Part shown: positions 1 through 6,067 of the stretch, piece by piece
How positions within the stretch are numbered: position 1 is the stretch's first letter
How the letters are laid out: every line of letters begins with the position of its first letter
Assembly (NCBI GenBank): GCA_937895715.1
Contig: CALBLZ010000134.1
Location: 1 to 6,988 of the forward strand
Source of the DNA: an uncultured Candidatus Berkelbacteria bacterium
GTDB taxonomy: Bacteria; Patescibacteriota; UBA1384; CAILIB01
DNA: 6,988 bases
Direction of reading: 5' to 3'
Made by a program: the position numbers and the translations under genes
Notes under the pieces: model-generated
The model's input: the letters and a program-made list of their open reading frames with translations, nothing else
Database searches by the model: none
Told to the model about the DNA's origin: nothing

Positions 1-27
1 TCTTCCCGCCGAAGTGGGGCATTGAGG

Positions 28-1437
28 TCAATTAGACCGACAGTCAAACACCAGCCAGTCTTCTTGTGCGAATACTTTTGTACAGCCCTCTGTCTGTCGT
101 GTAGTTAGATAGGCTTCAATGGTTTCCCACTCAGTATGCGGCCACGGTCCCATGCCAGATTTGGCGATAATGAAATCGGTGGCGGGCGCGTGGTTAGACA
201 GAACGTAAATGTGCTGTCGTTGCGAAAGGTGGGGGATTATTCCGTTTTGCGCAGTAACAGAAGCGTTAGCTGGAATTAGGGAGAGTGCTTGGTAGCCGAT
301 TTTGTCGCTCTCACTCTTCGTGTAGAAACTTGGGCTGGTGAGTGCCCAGAGCGATCTGCTCGGTAGTATCAGGCAGGCTACGACAACGGTGGCAACTGCT
401 AGATGAAGGTGGAACTTCTGCAACGGTAACCGCTTAAGCGAATCAGCCATGGCCATCACAAGAATTGGGGCCAAAGCCAAGGAGTAGTGGAATCCATGCG
501 ACCAGTAGGCCGGATTTGTCGAAAGAAAACGCTCAGCAATCAATGGGATGGCGAGAACTATCAGTGGTGAGGCAAGGGGTAGAAAGAGAAACGGCAGAAG
601 GGTGAAAAAACCGGTAGCCAGTTTTACCGTTGGGGTAAGCAGGGTTGTAATGGTAAAGATTGGTGATGCGAGAGCGGTTTGTAGGGCGCTGAGGGCGTCC
701 GGACCAAATTGGCTGTACGACCAGTGGAAGTAATCGACTCCCGGACCGGCAAAATGAGGGATAACTACCTTAGTTGCCAGCACGAACCAAGCGACACCAC
801 TGACTGCAGTAGCCACTGCAATGCGGTACTGCTTTTGAAAAGCAAGGTAGATACCAAAAAACACAACCAAGAAAGAAAGGTTTTCCTTGGTGAGAAGTAG
901 CAGGACTATGCAGACTGCATACTGCCACCACTTCTTGCTGTCGATGGCATAGATTGCCCAAGCGATGAGTGGGACAGCAAAGGCCACCTCGTGAAAGTCG
1001 AAGGAAAGTGCGCTCTGAATTCCCCAAAACAGTGAGTAACTGATGAGTAAGAGGTAGGTGGGGGTGAAATCAAGTCGCTTTCGAATGAACAAGAAGATTG
1101 GGATCAGCGAACTTGCGATAAGTGCCGCCTGTGCTATCAGTAGCGTGACGGGACTGGAATAGATCCAGTACAGCGGGGCTAGTAAAAAGAGAATAGGGTA
1201 AAAGTGATCGCCAAGGATATTCGGGATATTCCTGGTTGTGCTTGCTGGTGCTTCGAACCGGCTCATGTGCCATACCGCTTGATCGAAGATACCAAGGTCG
1301 TAGCCAGAGCTGCCAAAGTGCATATGGCGCAGTATGGAGTAGGTGGCGTACACTGCTGTCGCGATGAAAATAAGGATCGCCAGTAGCCTGTGCTCGCGGG
1401 AGAGTCTTGCAGGGTTTAGTTTTAAGAGCTGGGTCAT
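28..1437 (-). CDS. DUF2079 family multi-pass membrane protein
   Basis: A 469-residue, strongly hydrophobic protein with about nine to eleven predicted membrane segments. It matches the DUF2079 family as I know it: YDLGIFDQAVW at residues 46-56 after the first membrane helix, DHFYP at 77-81, DFHE at 147-150, LLTKEN at 181-186, NPAYWSHGFHY at 308-318, and a soluble tail with SVTAQN...IPHLSQR (393-407) followed by DFIIA. The family has the look of GT-C glycosyltransferases (membrane enzymes using lipid-linked sugars), but its reaction is unknown and I assign none. The length looks complete and the stop is TGA at 28-30. The ATG at 1435-1437 has no Shine-Dalgarno sequence; the bases before it (TAGACTAAAATCC) contain -10-like hexamers. 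A terminator at 1485-1512 separates it from the RNA genes upstream, so it probably has its own promoter, though I find no convincing -35. The family call is firm; the function is open. Confidence 0.88.
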   Translation of the reverse strand: MTQLLKLNPARLSREHRLLAILIFIATAVYATYSILRHMHFGSSGYDLGIFDQAVWHMSRFEAPASTTRNIPNILGDHFYPILFLLAPLYWIYSSPVTLLIAQAALIASSLIPIFLFIRKRLDFTPTYLLLISYSLFWGIQSALSFDFHEVAFAVPLIAWAIYAIDSKKWWQYAVCIVLLLLTKENLSFLVVFFGIYLAFQKQYRIAVATAVSGVAWFVLATKVVIPHFAGPGVDYFHWSYSQFGPDALSALQTALASPIFTITTLLTPTVKLATGFFTLLPFLFLPLASPLIVLAIPLIAERFLSTNPAYWSHGFHYSLALAPILVMAMADSLKRLPLQKFHLHLAVATVVVACLILPSRSLWALTSPSFYTKSESDKIGYQALSLIPANASVTAQNGIIPHLSQRQHIYVLSNHAPATDFIIAKSGMGPWPHTEWETIEAYLTTRQTEGCTKVFAQEDWLVFDCRSN

Positions 1438-1484
1438 GGATTTTAGTCTAACAAAAAACAGTCAGGTTCCGATTTTATCAAAGC

Positions 1485-1512
1485 AAAAAGCCCAATCTTC
1501 GACTGAGCTTTT
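1485..1512 (-). terminator. Intrinsic terminator after the tRNA-like repeat RNA
   Basis: On the minus strand, AAAAGCTCA (1512-1504) pairs with TGGGCTTTT (1494-1486) in a 9-bp stem with one G-U pair and a 9-nt loop. The stem runs into a T-tract at 1489-1485. It resembles the tRNA-Ser terminator at 1669-1692 and lies a few bases past the duplicated tRNA 3' end, which suggests that the 3' end and terminator were copied together. Confidence 0.7.
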
Positions 1513-1514
1513 CA

Positions 1515-1535
1515 ATTTGGCGGAGAGGGAGGGAT
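1515..1535 (-). repeat. Second copy of the tRNA-Ser 3' end (21-bp direct repeat)
   Basis: These 21 bases are identical to 1699-1719. They contain the whole 3' strand of the acceptor stem (CCTCTCC), the discriminator G, the CCA end (1518-1520) and three bases beyond it. The start-to-start distance is 184 bp. Identity stops at 1535, inside the T-arm. The bases that follow give only a degenerate T-arm: GAGCG against CCCTC, four of five pairs, with a GAACCAT loop that does not fit the T-loop consensus. Confidence 0.9.
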
Positions 1536-1652
1536 GGTTCCGCTCCCTATGGTCGCTTCACGGCTTTCTCGTCTGTAGCGCTTACTTCGTAAGCTTACTT
1601 ACGCGAGAAGCGCCAGCGAACCCGCCGCTATGCGGCACGGGTTCTCATCCCC
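1518..1652 (-). ncRNA. Candidate structured RNA with a tRNA-Ser-like 3' end
   Basis: This stretch between two terminators has no credible gene on either strand but is dense in secondary structure. Read on the minus strand, it has these parts. (1) A hairpin at 1644-1618 with a GAACCCG/CGGGTTC stem, an inner CCGC/GCGG stem and a TG bulge. (2) A long arm at 1614-1562 closed by GGC/GCC and TTCTCG/CGAGAA. The arm encloses two mutually exclusive hairpins, GCTTAC-GAA-GTAAGC (1594-1580) and CGTAAG/CTTACG (1603-1588). (3) A degenerate T-arm. (4) The tRNA-Ser 3' end with CCA. GGGGATG at 1652-1646 can pair with CCTCTCC at 1528-1522 with one mismatch and one G-U pair, giving an imperfect acceptor-like closure of a 135-nt RNA. 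A terminator follows at 1485-1512. It could be a processed small RNA, a leftover of tandem tRNA duplication, or a mobile hairpin element inserted in a decayed tRNA copy. The boundaries are inferred. Confidence 0.4.
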
Positions 1653-1668
1653 ATCTATTCAACAAATG

Positions 1669-1692
1669 AAAAAGCCCCAGACAAGCTGAGAC
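1669..1692 (-). terminator. Intrinsic terminator of tRNA-Ser
   Basis: GTCTCAG (1692-1686) pairs with CTGGGGC (1680-1674) in a 7-bp stem with two G-U pairs and a CTTGT loop, followed by five T (1673-1669). It begins about 10 nt after the CCA end of the tRNA. It is the better-formed partner of the 1485-1512 terminator. Confidence 0.72.
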
Positions 1693-1698
1693 ATTTTC

Positions 1699-1791
<93 letters not shown>

Positions 1792-1803
1792 GAGCGAATG
1801 CGT

Positions 1804-1825
1804 AAAAGAAAGCAAGCTTTCTTTT
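1804..1825 (-). terminator. AT-rich inverted repeat, probable terminator of the polymerase gene
   Basis: Perfect 10-bp arms, AAAAGAAAGC and GCTTTCTTTT, flank a 2-bp centre. In RNA this gives a stem of about 8 bp with a 6-nt loop whose 3' arm ends in TTTCTTTT. It lies about 60 nt past the polymerase stop and 12 nt before the tRNA. The stem is weak in GC, so it may instead, or also, shape the tRNA 5' leader. Confidence 0.5.
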
Positions 1826-1885
1826 GTATATGCATCTCTAACCCTCGTTACATCTTGGCCATGCTACCAGATTTGGCTGCTTATC

Positions 1886-3160
1886 TCAACTGATCTTATC
1901 CTTAAGGCGGCCGAAACCGATTACCTCACGTAACTCTTGCTTTGTAGTGTAGCTGCTGGCTGGTTTAATGCTGGTGAATCCGTGCCGCTGTCGGACGCGG
2001 GTCATGGCTCGGGTGAGGTCTTCGTGTTTGCCAGTTTCCTCAAGGAGAGAGAGTTGGGTGCCGCTCTCCTCAGAATTGAGCCAGCCAAACCCAAGGGCCA
2101 CCTTACGCACAGGGTAGGGTAACTCAGACGGAAGCTCAGCAATAAACCCGGTGAAGGCGCCAAGTAATTCGTGGTAACTGCCAGTGGGGGCATCGAAACT
2201 ACGCCCGAGCGAGTAGCGGGGGGCTCCTGCCAGCCGTAGGCTGAGCCAGACCCCATTGCACTGCAGTCTGTTGCGGCGCAGGCGGTGGATGAGCGTATCA
2301 GACATAGTGCTAATAACTCCAGCCAGCTCTTCGCGGGTGCGCACCCAGTGTGGCAGTACATGTTCGTGGCTAATACTCTTGAGCTGACTGTTGTAGTAGG
2401 TATCACATTCATAGCCGTGTAGGCGCCACCACCAGTACTGCCCCCAGATGCCAAAGTGTGAACGTAGTTGCTCTGCCGAGGTGTGGTAGAGCTCGAGTGG
2501 AGTGGTAATACCAACAGCTTCTAACTGCTTGGTCATGCGATCAGCAATGCCGGGCAAATCTCCCAGGGCGCAGCGACTGAGGATCTCCTCGGTATTCTCG
2601 AGGGTAATCTCGATGAGCCCGTCGGGTTTTTTAAGTTTTGTAGCGAACTTAGCCAGCAAGCTGTTAGGCGCAATGCCGATGGAGCAGCGAATGCACTCAC
2701 CGAGATCGGCGGCAAAGCGTTGCTTAATCGACCGAGCAAGTTGGTGGGCAAATTTAGAGCTCTGCCAGTTTGGAGGTAGAAACACCGCAGCCTCATCGAT
2801 ACTGCGAGGCTGTACCTCTGGGCCGCAGAGGTTAAAGAGGATCTGCATGAACCTATCGTGTACCTCGCGGTATACCGACGAACCGACCTGGGTAAGGAGA
2901 AGGTGGGGGCACAGTGCGCGCGCTTCTTCTACCCGCATAGAGGTTTTGATTCCGAAGGCCTTTGCCTCGTACGAGGCGGCGAGCACGCTACCACGCTGGT
3001 GCAGGTGAGAGACGACGGCCAGGGGTTTGTTGCGAAGCTCTGGGCGTCGCTGCTGCTCCACACTGGCAAAGAATGCATTCATATCCAAAAAGAGTACCCG
3101 AGCATTTGATGGCTCGTGTAATCCGTGGTGTAAGAGTGCAACAGAAGAGGGGGTTTCCAC
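1886..3160 (-). CDS. dinB: Y-family translesion DNA polymerase (Pol IV/DinB type)
   Basis: A lesion-bypass polymerase of 424 residues counted from GTG 3160. The palm shows LDMNAFFASVEQ with catalytic Asp26 and steric-gate Phe31, and RSIDEAAV with Asp122 and Glu123, the other metal ligands. Between them lies the fingers motif ASYEAKAFGIKTSMR. Next are CSIGIAPNSLLAKFATKLKKPDG and a helix-hairpin-helix, LPGIADRM (about 201-209), in which Ala replaces the usual second Gly. The little-finger domain follows, then QLSLL at 369-373, which fits the beta-clamp-binding consensus QL(S/D)LF. A roughly 50-residue tail with RQRHGFTSIKPAS is common in this family. The start is uncertain: there is no ATG before Asp26. 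GTG 3160 lies 6 nt after a TATAGT -10 element; TTG 3196, 2 nt past the thioredoxin stop, would add 12 residues with no family resemblance. The protein could equally be called an ImuB/UmuC-like relative, but the catalytic residues argue for an active enzyme. Confidence 0.93.
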   Translation of the reverse strand: METPSSVALLHHGLHEPSNARVLFLDMNAFFASVEQQRRPELRNKPLAVVSHLHQRGSVLAASYEAKAFGIKTSMRVEEARALCPHLLLTQVGSSVYREVHDRFMQILFNLCGPEVQPRSIDEAAVFLPPNWQSSKFAHQLARSIKQRFAADLGECIRCSIGIAPNSLLAKFATKLKKPDGLIEITLENTEEILSRCALGDLPGIADRMTKQLEAVGITTPLELYHTSAEQLRSHFGIWGQYWWWRLHGYECDTYYNSQLKSISHEHVLPHWVRTREELAGVISTMSDTLIHRLRRNRLQCNGVWLSLRLAGAPRYSLGRSFDAPTGSYHELLGAFTGFIAELPSELPYPVRKVALGFGWLNSEESGTQLSLLEETGKHEDLTRAMTRVRQRHGFTSIKPASSYTTKQELREVIGFGRLKDKIS

Positions 3161-3166
3161 CCCCTC
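3147..3166 (-). terminator. Strong GGAA-capped hairpin, probable thioredoxin terminator
   Basis: GAGGGGGT and ACCCCCTC pair perfectly (8 bp) around a GGAA tetraloop, 33 nt past the thioredoxin stop. The minus-strand tail TTCTGTT is only moderately T-rich, so termination may be partial. The same bases contain the GTG (3160-3158) proposed as the polymerase start, so the hairpin could also affect translation of that gene when it is read from upstream. Confidence 0.5.
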
Positions 3167-3196
3167 ACTATACCAAACAAAAACCGAACAATACAA
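3167..3196 (-). promoter_or_regulatory. Probable promoter for the Y-family polymerase gene
   Basis: TTGTAT (3196-3191) and TATAGT (3172-3167) are separated by 18 bp. Each hexamer is close to the sigma70 consensus. Transcription would begin near 3160, which is the candidate GTG start, implying a leaderless mRNA. No SOS-type operator is recognisable here. Confidence 0.5.
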
Positions 3197-3198
3197 TA

Positions 3199-3585
3199 CT
3201 ACGCAGTAGCAGGGGCGCCCTGGAGATGGTGGAGGTTGCTGGTAATAAGTGCTTCAAGCTCTTCTTGATCTACTGCACCGATGGCTTCACCAATTTCTTC
3301 ACCCTTAAAGAACATTTTGAAGGTAGGGATCGACATAATACGGAGCTTCTCGGAGGTTGCTGGGTTAGCATCAACGTCCATTTTGGCAACGGTCAGCCCC
3401 TCTTGGTCGGCATACTTTTTAGCAAGGTCTTCTACGATAGGGGCCATCATGCGGCAAGGCCCGCACCAGGCAGCCCAGAAATCAACAAAGACCAGACCAG
3501 AATCTGGACCGGCAACTTCAGAAAAGTTTTGATCGGTAATGGTAGCAGCTGCGTGTGCTTCGGCGTGAGTCGTTTCTTCTGGCAT
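3199..3585 (-). CDS. trxA: Thioredoxin
   Basis: A 128-residue cytosolic thiol-disulfide reductase that reduces protein disulfides using electrons from thioredoxin reductase (reductase not in this window). The active site is WCGPC with Cys41 and Cys44, preceded by VDFWAAW with the buried Asp35. The cis-proline loop is SIPT (Pro87) and the last strand GEAIGAVD ends the fold. It is slightly longer than the usual ~105-110 residues because of a polar, Ala/Glu/His-rich N-terminal extension of about 12 residues and a short Ala/Pro tail. No signal peptide or lipobox is seen, so it is cytosolic. The ATG at 3583-3585 has no Shine-Dalgarno sequence. A good promoter lies at 3614-3642, giving a leader of roughly 20-25 nt, and a hairpin follows the TAG stop. 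It is probably transcribed alone, or with partial read-through into the polymerase gene. Confidence 0.96.
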   Translation of the reverse strand: MPEETTHAEAHAAATITDQNFSEVAGPDSGLVFVDFWAAWCGPCRMMAPIVEDLAKKYADQEGLTVAKMDVDANPATSEKLRIMSIPTFKMFFKGEEIGEAIGAVDQEELEALITSNLHHLQGAPATA

Positions 3586-3613
3586 GTACGGTAGTTAGGG
3601 CTAGACTCATCCC

Positions 3614-3642
3614 ACTATATATGGCGAGTTTGTGTGATGCAA
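3614..3642 (-). promoter_or_regulatory. sigma70-type promoter of the thioredoxin gene
   Basis: TTGCAT (3642-3637) and TATAGT (3619-3614) have an ideal 17-bp spacer. The expected start near 3607 leaves a leader of about 22 nt before the ATG at 3585. The imperfect dyad GCACCACGGGTGACGC overlaps the upstream edge of the -35, but it is too irregular to call an operator. Confidence 0.65.
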
Positions 3643-3667
3643 CGCACCACGGGTGACGCTCCTAGCC

Positions 3668-4033
3668 TTACGAAACCAAGAACTGGAGGAATCCAAATTG
3701 TGCAGGAGTAAGGCTCTGCTCGAGCTCAAGGGTAGCGTTCTCAACGTCTTCTTCGTCCATTTCTTCGTCGTAGAGGTGGATTAACTCGTGGAGGAGGGTA
3801 ACTGCCTTTTCGTCGCCAGGTAGTTCTTGGGCCAGGCCAATGACAGCTTCATCAGGCATAATCAGTCCCATAATATTGCTCTGGAGGTGACGTTTTACTT
3901 CCGCAGGAGCATCAAGAGCGAGTTGCTCAAGCTGGTGCTGAGGAAACAGACGAATTTCGTATCCTGAATCAAGAAAAGTCTTTTTGAGCTGTCCAAAGGT
4001 TGGGTAGACGGTTTGAGCGGTCTGGGTATTCAT
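3668..4033 (-). CDS. Small HELIH zinc-metalloprotease-like protein (ImmA/IrrE-like)
   Basis: A 121-residue soluble protein with no signal peptide or membrane helix. LLHELIHLYDEE at 80-91 is a clear HExxH zincin motif (His82, Glu83, His86). Downstream, EEDVENATLELEQSL resembles the ExxAN helix that gives the third zinc ligand in ImmA/IrrE-type peptidases, with Glu98 the best candidate. The upstream part (1-75) is alpha/beta-looking and I do not recognise it. ImmA/IrrE proteins cleave or release repressors under DNA damage or conjugative-element induction. Here there is no partner repressor gene nearby and no helix-turn-helix, so neither substrate nor role can be stated. It sits alone behind a perfect consensus promoter with a leader of about 33 nt and no Shine-Dalgarno sequence. 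The stop is TAA. The zincin call is good; the subfamily is tentative. Confidence 0.75.
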   Translation of the reverse strand: MNTQTAQTVYPTFGQLKKTFLDSGYEIRLFPQHQLEQLALDAPAEVKRHLQSNIMGLIMPDEAVIGLAQELPGDEKAVTLLHELIHLYDEEMDEEDVENATLELEQSLTPAQFGFLQFLVS

Positions 4034-4072
4034 GGGTATTTATTTGCAAATTTATTTTGTGGAAATTAGATA

Positions 4073-4101
4073 ATTATACGACAAAACAGGCCGCCTGTCA
4101 A
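4073..4101 (-). promoter_or_regulatory. Perfect consensus sigma70 promoter of the zincin gene
   Basis: TTGACA (4101-4096), a 17-bp spacer and TATAAT (4078-4073) match the consensus at all twelve positions. The start is expected near 4066, about 33 nt upstream of the ATG at 4033. The 13-bp palindrome at 4086-4098 covers half of the -35 and most of the spacer, as expected for a repressor site that holds back a strong promoter. Confidence 0.8.
4086..4098. promoter_or_regulatory. 13-bp palindrome, candidate operator between divergent promoters
   Basis: ACAGGC-C-GCCTGT is a perfect 6-bp inverted repeat around one base. It overlaps the -35 and spacer of the minus-strand promoter and ends 16 bp before the plus-strand -10 at 4115. 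A bound protein could therefore affect both directions. It is not an SOS box I recognise. No regulator gene lies in the window. Confidence 0.45.
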
Positions 4102-4114
4102 TCATGCAGTACTG

Positions 4115-4120
4115 TATACT
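4115..4120 (+). promoter_or_regulatory. -10 element before the DUF2207-lepB pair
   Basis: TATACT lies 6 nt before the ATG at 4127, so transcription would start at or next to the A of the start codon and give a leaderless mRNA. No good -35 is found at 16-18 bp. The only Shine-Dalgarno-like bases (AGG at 4121-4123) are too close and too short to be persuasive. Confidence 0.45.
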
Positions 4121-4126
4121 AGGTAT

Positions 4127-5545
4127 ATGCGAGGGATCCTCATTGTATTTGGTTTGGTTGGCTTGCTGTTGCTAACGGCCCTTTTATACGTGGCTGTAGC
4201 GCTCCGCCCCCTTCCAGCTATAGATATCGGCAAGGAAGAGGTTCGCATATCTGCATCAGGAGAGGCTAGACAGGGAGACGTGCTGGTTGGGCGGGCTGAA
4301 TCTACTAAGGATGGTTCATTGCTCCACATTGCCCTTGCACTTCCGAGTGAGCAGGGTTTTGTGAGTGGCTCACTTTCGTTTACCTTCAGTGGTACCGATG
4401 CGCGCGAAAAAGTAGCTGCCAAAGTGGTCTCTATTCAGGGTGAATCTCCATTTCGACTTGTCTGGGAGACGGGTAACCAGTTACGAGTGCGTCTGATTAG
4501 TGCAAATGAAGAAGGGTTCCCGGCGCTCATGCTTACTGCTCCAGAGGGATATTTTTCTATCCCACCCCTGAACCTATTTGCTGAGCGCGTGGTCCGAGCT
4601 CCGATATGGTACTGGATAGTTTCTTCTTTCATCCTGCTTATGACGAGCGCTGTGATAATTCGGTGGAGGACGCGCCCAATGCGCTGGGAGGCAACTGGCG
4701 AGCGCCCAACACCTCCGGGAGACATGCGTCCACTTGAGTTGGCAATGTTGCACCACAGCACGCTCCAACCCAGCGATATTGCAGCCTTTTTATTTGACCT
4801 GGCAGATCGGGGACACCTTCAGATTATTGCTCGCTCAGCAGAGGACATCCTCTTTCTGCGTAGTCGAAATGAAGATGGACTCTCTACGTACGAGAAGAAC
4901 TTCTTACTGATGCTGTTTCCTGAGAGTGAGCAGGCAGTTAGTCTTGAGGGGATCACGTCAACCCTTAATGAAGATTTATTCTCAGCGGTAGTCAGTCAGT
5001 TCTACGTAGACGTTAACGATGGCTTTACTAATCGTGGTTTTTTTCGCGACTCACCTCGGCTTGTCCATCTTCGGTACAAGACAGCAGGGATTATCATACA
5101 GGTAGCAGGTCTGGTTGGGGCTGTTCTCAGTTACTGGGTAGCCAATCAGACGATTCCTGGGCTTGTCGTGCTCTGCGTGGCGATCTACGGCATGGGAATG
5201 CTGCTGTACAGCGCAGGTGCCAATGTTGTGCCACTCAGTAGGCTTGGTGAAGAGCTGGTGCGACACTGTGCTGAGTTCAAAAATTACCTCACCAGTAGGG
5301 AATCATTCCTGATAAACGAAAGTGGTCAGCAGTTCTACACCTACCTACCACATGCAGTGGTACTGGGTGTCGCCCAGCCATGGATGAATCGATTCATCGA
5401 ACATGTGCAGTGGTATATTCCGCAGTGGTATACGTCACTCGAAAGTGACGTGGCACGTGCAGACCAGTTTGTGAATCAGGTGGGGGTAATTGCCCGCCAA
5501 ATTGCAGATGTAATGGTAGCTCTAAAAGATCCAAATGTTGACTGA
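4127..5545 (+). CDS. DUF2207-type membrane protein
   Basis: A 472-residue integral membrane protein of unknown function. An N-terminal membrane helix (3-26) is followed by a beta-rich extracytoplasmic segment (about 30-155), a second helix (160-179), a cytoplasmic region, and a pair of helices (319-338 and 343-362). The cytoplasmic part carries the family signature: PPGDMRPLELAMLHH (196-210) with SDIAAFLFDLADRGHLQI (216-233). After the helix pair comes the second signature, LGEELVRHCAEFKNYL (373-388) and YTYLPHAVVLGVAQPW (404-419). The extracytoplasmic domain is shorter and more diverged than in typical DUF2207 proteins. The gene overlaps the signal peptidase gene by 11 nt and the two are probably cotranscribed and translationally coupled. 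This suggests envelope or secretion work but does not prove it. The start is chosen because the membrane helix begins at once and the -10 lies 6 nt upstream. Confidence 0.8.
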   Translation: MRGILIVFGLVGLLLLTALLYVAVALRPLPAIDIGKEEVRISASGEARQGDVLVGRAESTKDGSLLHIALALPSEQGFVSGSLSFTFSGTDAREKVAAKVVSIQGESPFRLVWETGNQLRVRLISANEEGFPALMLTAPEGYFSIPPLNLFAERVVRAPIWYWIVSSFILLMTSAVIIRWRTRPMRWEATGERPTPPGDMRPLELAMLHHSTLQPSDIAAFLFDLADRGHLQIIARSAEDILFLRSRNEDGLSTYEKNFLLMLFPESEQAVSLEGITSTLNEDLFSAVVSQFYVDVNDGFTNRGFFRDSPRLVHLRYKTAGIIIQVAGLVGAVLSYWVANQTIPGLVVLCVAIYGMGMLLYSAGANVVPLSRLGEELVRHCAEFKNYLTSRESFLINESGQQFYTYLPHAVVLGVAQPWMNRFIEHVQWYIPQWYTSLESDVARADQFVNQVGVIARQIADVMVALKDPNVD

Positions 5546-6005
5546 AGACCGCTCCCAACGAGGCTTTCTGCGAGCGTTGCGCTATGCCCATGCTTTATTT
5601 AAGGGTTTGTTCAGCATCTTCTTGCTACTAGTAGTGATGAGTGGATTTGTTCTAACGGTGTTTAGGGTGGATGGGCAAAGTATGGATACAACACTACAGA
5701 ATGGTCAGTTGTTGCCGGTGTATCTGGGGTACCGCTGGTATGGTGCGCCTGAGCGGGGAGAGATTGTTATCGTAAACTTTCAAGCAGCCCGCAACGAGTA
5801 CCTAGTAAAACGGGTAATCGGTGTGCCTGGCGACTCAATACCGTTTGAAGGTGAAACAATTGTACTTCAGAAAGATGAGTACTTCATTGCAGGGGACAAC
5901 CGAGATGCAAGTAACGATTCTCGCACATTTGGTCCAATTCCTCGTAGTCAGATTGTTGGTAAGGTTCTCGGTATATTCGCCGAGGGCCCAACCAGTCTCA
6001 AGTGA
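5535..6005 (+). CDS. lepB: Type I signal peptidase (S26 family)
   Basis: A 156-residue membrane-anchored serine protease that cuts signal peptides from secreted proteins on the outer face of the membrane. One N-terminal membrane helix (about 22-44) leads to box B, VDGQSMDTTL, with nucleophile Ser49. Box D, YLVKRVIGVPGD, carries the general-base Lys92. Box E, IAGDNRDASNDSR (118-130), is followed by FGPIPRSQIVGKV. All catalytic elements are present. The protein is short, close to Gram-positive SipS-type enzymes, and lacks the large extra domain of E. coli LepB. The start ATG lies 11 nt inside the end of the preceding DUF2207 gene and no Shine-Dalgarno sequence is seen, so reinitiation after that gene's TGA is likely. 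The stop is TGA; 62 bp separate it from the next gene with no terminator visible. Confidence 0.95.
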   Translation: MLTEDRSQRGFLRALRYAHALFKGLFSIFLLLVVMSGFVLTVFRVDGQSMDTTLQNGQLLPVYLGYRWYGAPERGEIVIVNFQAARNEYLVKRVIGVPGDSIPFEGETIVLQKDEYFIAGDNRDASNDSRTFGPIPRSQIVGKVLGIFAEGPTSLK

Positions 6006-6067
6006 GGTTGCTAATCTAGAATATGAGCGGTAGGCTAGAAAGCGCACCTATTCAGTAATTTCCCCAT

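Noticed and set aside
1536..1667. CRISPR array or tmRNA in the hairpin-rich core
   Set aside because: There is no repeat-spacer periodicity. The core is too short for tmRNA and has neither a tag reading frame nor the tmRNA 5' tRNA-like half.
1343..1669. A 108-codon plus-strand reading frame through the tRNA-like repeat region
   Set aside because: It runs antisense through the start of the DUF2079 gene, a terminator and the tRNA 3'-end copy. Its GGAGAGGGA-derived residues are the kind of spurious tRNA-antisense 'protein' often found in automatic annotation. No domain or start signal supports it.
2502..3008. Long plus-strand reading frames opposite the polymerase gene
   Set aside because: They are antisense shadows of a gene with clear catalytic motifs. 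They have no recognisable domains.
3629..3655. Terminator after the zincin gene (GCGTCACC/GGTGCG hairpin)
   Set aside because: The stem needs a bulge and no T-tract follows on the minus strand; it overlaps the thioredoxin -35 region instead.
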